Shown: positions 6,032-8,600 of the stretch, piece after piece
Position numbering within the stretch: position 1 is the first letter of the stretch
Layout: every line of letters starts with the position of its first letter
Assembly (NCBI GenBank): GCA_008501785.1
Contig: QQUD01001036.1
Coordinates: 1-8,600 of the forward strand
Direction of reading: 5' to 3'
DNA length: 8,600 bases
From: Chloroflexota bacterium
Lineage (GTDB): Bacteria; Chloroflexota; Anaerolineae; Promineifilales; Promineifilaceae
Translations under genes and position numbers: made by a program
Notes under the pieces: model-generated
The model's input: the letters and a program-made list of their open reading frames with translations, nothing else
Told to the model about the DNA's origin: nothing
Database searches by the model: none

Positions 6032-7087
6032 TCAAGACAGATTGTACCGCTCAACCGCCTCTTCCAATATCCGGTTCACCAACATGTTGTAGCTCCAGCC
6101 GTCTGCTTTCGCTTCAATGCACAGGTCCGAATAATCCGGGTTCAGGCCGGGTAATGGATTGATTTCTAAAATATACGGTTTGTCGTTGTCATCCGCATCG
6201 AAGCGGAAATCGACCCGAGCCACATCCACACAGCCGGTGACGCGGAAGGTGGCGGCCGCCAACCAGTTCAGGTCTTCTACCTGCTTTTCTGTTAGCGGGG
6301 CCGGACATAAATAATGAAAAGCATCGACCAAATCAACCTTGATGCGGCTGGTGTAAATGCCTTTTTCTTCGGCTGGGTAGCGGCTCATATCAATTTCTAG
6401 CGGCGGGAAAAAGTGCAAGCCGCGCTGGATGCGCGGTGCCTCTTCATTTTCAGGCAGCCGCCACGCCACCGGACCAGTGAGATTGCCAATGACACCGACG
6501 GTGAGTTCACGGCCGTTTATAAACTTCTCCACCAGCACCGGCTGATCATAGCGCTCAAATAACCGCCGCAGCTGTGCCCGAAACTGTTCTTCATTTTCTA
6601 CCAGTGAATCGGCGCTGACCCCCATGCCGGTTCCTTCCCGACTTGGTTTCAAAAATAAAGGAAACTGCATATCCGGGTTCAAGGGTTCATTGACACGTTC
6701 AAATACCTGGAATGGGGGTGTGGGCAAATCATGATAGGATAAGACGCGCTTTGTCATCGGTTTATCTAGCGTGAGGGCCAACGTTAAAATATTTGACCCG
6801 GTGTATGGAATGCGCAGCATTTCCAACATGGCTGGCACTTGCGACTCGCGTGAATCCCCAAAGTGCCCTTCACAGATATTGAAACAAAAATCTGGGTTGA
6901 GCTTTTGCACGGTGTCGAATAGGGTGTTATCCCCTTCCAAAATGGTTACTTCATGTCCACCACTTTCCAATGCCGCCGCAATGGCTGCCAGCGTTTTTTC
7001 GGAATCGAGATCGTCCCAATGATCGGGTGACATACCGGGCCAGGTCGGAGCATTTTTTTTGAGATTTGCTAATAATGCAACACGCAT
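6032..7087 (-). CDS. D-alanine-D-alanine ligase-like ATP-grasp enzyme
   Basis: A 351-residue protein with the ATP-grasp layout of Ddl enzymes: CEGHFGDSRESQVPAML (residues 72-88, cf. the HGxxGEDGxxQ loop), KPSREGTGMGV (147-157), VEKFINGRELTVGVIG (186-201), VARVDFRFD (289-297; R291 and D293 at metal/phosphate positions) and LEINPLPGL (307-315; E308 and N310 as Mg ligands). The N-terminal GGxSxEH signature of cell-wall Ddl is missing (VALLANLKKNAPTWPG instead), and the end motif reads NPLPGLNPDYSDL where Ddl has NTLPGMT. I therefore infer an ATP-dependent carboxylate-amine ligase related to Ddl with possibly different substrates, and not necessarily the housekeeping Ddl. Start ATG 7087 has AAAGGA 9 nt upstream. 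It is transcribed alone, divergent from the lipoprotein gene. Confidence 0.9.
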   Translation of the reverse strand: MRVALLANLKKNAPTWPGMSPDHWDDLDSEKTLAAIAAALESGGHEVTILEGDNTLFDTVQKLNPDFCFNICEGHFGDSRESQVPAMLEMLRIPYTGSNILTLALTLDKPMTKRVLSYHDLPTPPFQVFERVNEPLNPDMQFPLFLKPSREGTGMGVSADSLVENEEQFRAQLRRLFERYDQPVLVEKFINGRELTVGVIGNLTGPVAWRLPENEEAPRIQRGLHFFPPLEIDMSRYPAEEKGIYTSRIKVDLVDAFHYLCPAPLTEKQVEDLNWLAAATFRVTGCVDVARVDFRFDADDNDKPYILEINPLPGLNPDYSDLCIEAKADGWSYNMLVNRILEEAVERYNLS

Positions 7088-7096
7088 TTTTTGCCA

Positions 7097-7102
7097 TCCT
7101 TT
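7097..7102 (-). promoter_or_regulatory. Ribosome binding site AAAGGA for the Ddl-like gene
   Basis: AAAGGA on the minus strand lies 9 nt before ATG 7087 and supports that start, which also begins directly with the first beta-strand RVALLAN. Confidence 0.7.
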
Positions 7103-7191
7103 GCTTGATAATAGGCAATTTTAAATTTTGAAACCCATATGATGGTTTTCCTGTATCATACAATCAATCGTTTTTTTAAACGTCTATCGAA

Positions 7192-7230
7192 TGACGCAAT
7201 TTAACAATGCCAGATGCGTCAAATGACGTA
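7192..7230. promoter_or_regulatory. Three TGACGYA motifs, candidate operator
   Basis: TGACGCA (7192-7198), its exact reverse complement TGCGTCA (7215-7221) and TGACGTA (7224-7230) cluster in 39 nt of a divergent promoter region. The last two form the dyad CGTCA-AA-TGACG (7217-7228). A shared regulator binding here could control both flanking genes; no regulator is identified. Confidence 0.4.
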
Positions 7231-7351
7231 CATCAAATCAGGTGTATTTATTTCGTATGCCAGCTTGGGTTGGTAGTAGAGATTGCGTTGATTGCAAACG
7301 GCCGTTTTCGAGTATGCTTTCGTCAAATTATAAGGATGGGTGTTTGTTAAC

Positions 7352-8600
7352 ATGGATTTCAATTGGATGAATCGAATGCAAACTTATCTGCGGCAGCTTT
7401 GGATAATTAGTTTTGTCATTTTTGGCGCGGTGGCCTGTCTGCCCACGAATGAGGTGGTTGAGGTGACGGTGACACGAGAAGGGGTGGTTGTAGAAACGGC
7501 CGTTTCCCCATCTGCCACACCAACCTTAGAACCCACGTTCACCCCGGAGCCGACGCTGGCGCCCACTGCGACTGCAACCCAAGCTTTGTTGTCCCCCCAT
7601 ACACCTAAGGTCACCCCGATACCAGCTCGCCTGATTACGGATGAACCGGTGTTTGTCGGTGGTGATTTGCAGTTTGCGGGCTGGTCGCCAAACGGCCGTT
7701 ACCTTGCTTACTATGAGTACACCGAGGAGCAGGTCGCGGAGAGTCCGGTTGAGGGATTGCGCGGCACCTATCCCGGCACATTTGTTTTTTACGACACACA
7801 AACGGGCGAAAAATGCACCGATTACCCACTCGCTGGCTTTTTTGCCTATGAAGGAGGGGGCAGTGGGTCGCCGTTGCGCTGGCTGCCCGATGGCCGACTG
7901 CTAATTAAATTGCCGGATGGTCAACTGTTGCTGACGGAAGCGCCTTGTGCGGTAGGTGAAAACATTGCTGCACAAGTTGGGGAGCCGATCTCATCCATCG
8001 GTGCAGTCAGCCCCGACGAACGCTGGATGATTTTAACCGGGGTTGTGCAGTATTGGCTGTACGACTGGTCAACCGGAAATGCACATCCCATTGCTGAAGT
8101 GCAGCCAGATTCTTTTAACAATGTTGTTTGGTCGCCAGACAGTCAGCACCTTAGCATCACGCTGGCAGGCAACTATACAGGCGACCGCTCACCCATTGGC
8201 GGCACGCGGGTGATTGAGGTGGCCACGGGTGACATCATTGCGCGGTACGACTGGGAGCCTGCGAATGCACTGGACGGCTCGTTTGGCGGCCCGGTGTGGA
8301 TTAACAACGATGAATTTGTGGTGACGCTTTCGCTCGATCAAGGGCCGTTTTTCATGACGATTAATGGCGATGTACGGCCGTTACTGCCGCTGTTTGACGA
8401 AACTTTTGAGCCGGAAAATTACTGGCCGCCGGTCGATGTGGTTGCGGAGGTGGCAAACGGCCGTTATGCCATTTTGCGCAGCAACGAAGGGCGAGAATCG
8501 GCAGCCAAACTGTACACCTTTACCCCGGAAGGCGAATCGATTGAGGTGTTTGAGCAGACGAACGTAACGTTTCGCATTTTTCCAAATGGGGAGGTGGGGT
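7352..8600 (+). CDS. Putative lipoprotein with TolB/WD40-like beta-propeller, 3' partial
   Basis: The frame is open from ATG 7352 to the right edge (416 complete codons, no stop). Residues 17-29 (WIISFVIFGAVAC) form a short signal peptide ending in a lipobox-like AVAC, so C29 is the probable lipidated cysteine. Residues 52-91 are a Pro/Thr-rich linker (ATPTLEPTFTPEPTLAPTAT). From about residue 100 propeller-type strands appear: WSPNGRYLAYY (111-121), WLPDGRLLI (177-185), VSPDERWMIL (219-228) and VWSPDSQHLSITL (259-271), the style of TolB/WD40-like blades. I infer an extracytoplasmic, membrane-anchored propeller that binds an unknown partner. The start is not fully certain: AAGGA is 15 nt upstream, a GTG at 7340 is only 3 nt from it, and ATGs at 7367 and 7376 would still retain the signal. 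The gene is rich in the ACGGCCGT palindrome. Confidence 0.82.
   Translation, partial: MDFNWMNRMQTYLRQLWIISFVIFGAVACLPTNEVVEVTVTREGVVVETAVSPSATPTLEPTFTPEPTLAPTATATQALLSPHTPKVTPIPARLITDEPVFVGGDLQFAGWSPNGRYLAYYEYTEEQVAESPVEGLRGTYPGTFVFYDTQTGEKCTDYPLAGFFAYEGGGSGSPLRWLPDGRLLIKLPDGQLLLTEAPCAVGENIAAQVGEPISSIGAVSPDERWMILTGVVQYWLYDWSTGNAHPIAEVQPDSFNNVVWSPDSQHLSITLAGNYTGDRSPIGGTRVIEVATGDIIARYDWEPANALDGSFGGPVWINNDEFVVTLSLDQGPFFMTINGDVRPLLPLFDETFEPENYWPPVDVVAEVANGRYAILRSNEGRESAAKLYTFTPEGESIEVFEQTNVTFRIFPNGEVG

Larger units (their letters stand above)
7088..7351. other. Divergent intergenic region between the Ddl-like and lipoprotein genes
   Basis: These 264 nt hold the Ddl-like ribosome binding site on the left, a run of seven Ts (7171-7177), three TGACGYA motifs (7192-7230), one copy of the iterated palindrome (7296-7307) and AAGGA (7332-7336) before the lipoprotein start. 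I see no gene and no well-spaced consensus promoter. Confidence 0.6.
5449..8465. repeat. Iterated palindrome ACGGCCGT / AAACGGCCGTTT
   Basis: The octamer ACGGCCGT occurs at 5450, 6509, 7298, 7496, 7692, 8375 and 8457, plus once in the hairpin at 2383. Longer palindromic contexts are TACGGCCGTA (5449-5458), AAACGGCCGTTT (7296-7307), GAAACGGCCGTTTC (7493-7506) and AACGGCCGTT (7691-7700 and 8456-8465). With equal base frequencies about 0.13 octamers would be expected in 8.6 kb. Copies lie both in genes and between them, and in different reading frames. Confidence 0.85.

Noticed and set aside
7384..7829. Overlapping minus-strand open frames within the start of the lipoprotein gene
   Set aside because: They are low-complexity reverse readings of the P/T-rich linker. 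The plus-strand frame has a signal peptide, linker and propeller motifs.

Overview
The window looks like a mosaic stretch of a bacterial chromosome, most plausibly from a filamentous Chloroflexota lineage (Anaerolineae/Ardenticatenia-like). That placement is an inference. It rests on the LRR-Roc-COR protein, the ELWxxDGT-repeat secreted protein ending in a FLPVIIK tail, the P/T-rich lipoprotein, and the small DUF1801 and muconolactone-isomerase-like proteins. No rRNA or other taxonomic marker is present.

Layout. Positions 1-2340 (+) are the 3' part of a large Roco gene that is already open at the left edge. It has seven near-identical 69-nt leucine-rich repeats plus one degenerate repeat, then a Roc GTPase domain, a COR domain and a C-terminal helical domain that resembles the effector-associated (death-like adaptor) domains of bacterial conflict proteins. 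A convergent end (2341-2471) carries a strong G-tract/C-tract hairpin. Positions 3845-2472 (-) encode a secreted ELWxxDGT-repeat protein. A gene-free divergent region (3846-4225) ends in two tandem operator-like dyads just before a TTG-started XRE regulator with an MmyB-like sensor domain (4226-5218, +). The 3' end of that gene contains a perfect 15-bp inverted repeat and overlaps the next gene (5199-5501, +), a small muconolactone-isomerase-like protein. A DUF1801 gene (5548-5937, +) follows and appears to be leaderless. Another inverted repeat separates it from a convergent Ddl-like ATP-grasp ligase gene (7087-6032, -). A divergent promoter region with three TGACGYA motifs leads to a lipoprotein with a TolB/WD40-like propeller (7352 onward, +), which runs off the right edge.

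The genes do not form one obvious pathway. By hand-counted sample lines, the DNA from about 463 to 5200 is A+T-richer (roughly 35-40% G+C) than the right third (roughly 52-63%). The left block also lacks an iterated palindrome, ACGGCCGT, that occurs seven times from 5450 to 8465. I infer that the Roco/ELWxxDGT/XRE block is accessory DNA and the right third is closer to the host's own sequence style.

The most interesting items are the Roco receptor-like protein with a putative effector-recruiting tail and recently amplified LRRs, the highly iterated ACGGCCGT palindrome, and the inverted repeat that seems to have rewritten the C-terminus of the XRE regulator.
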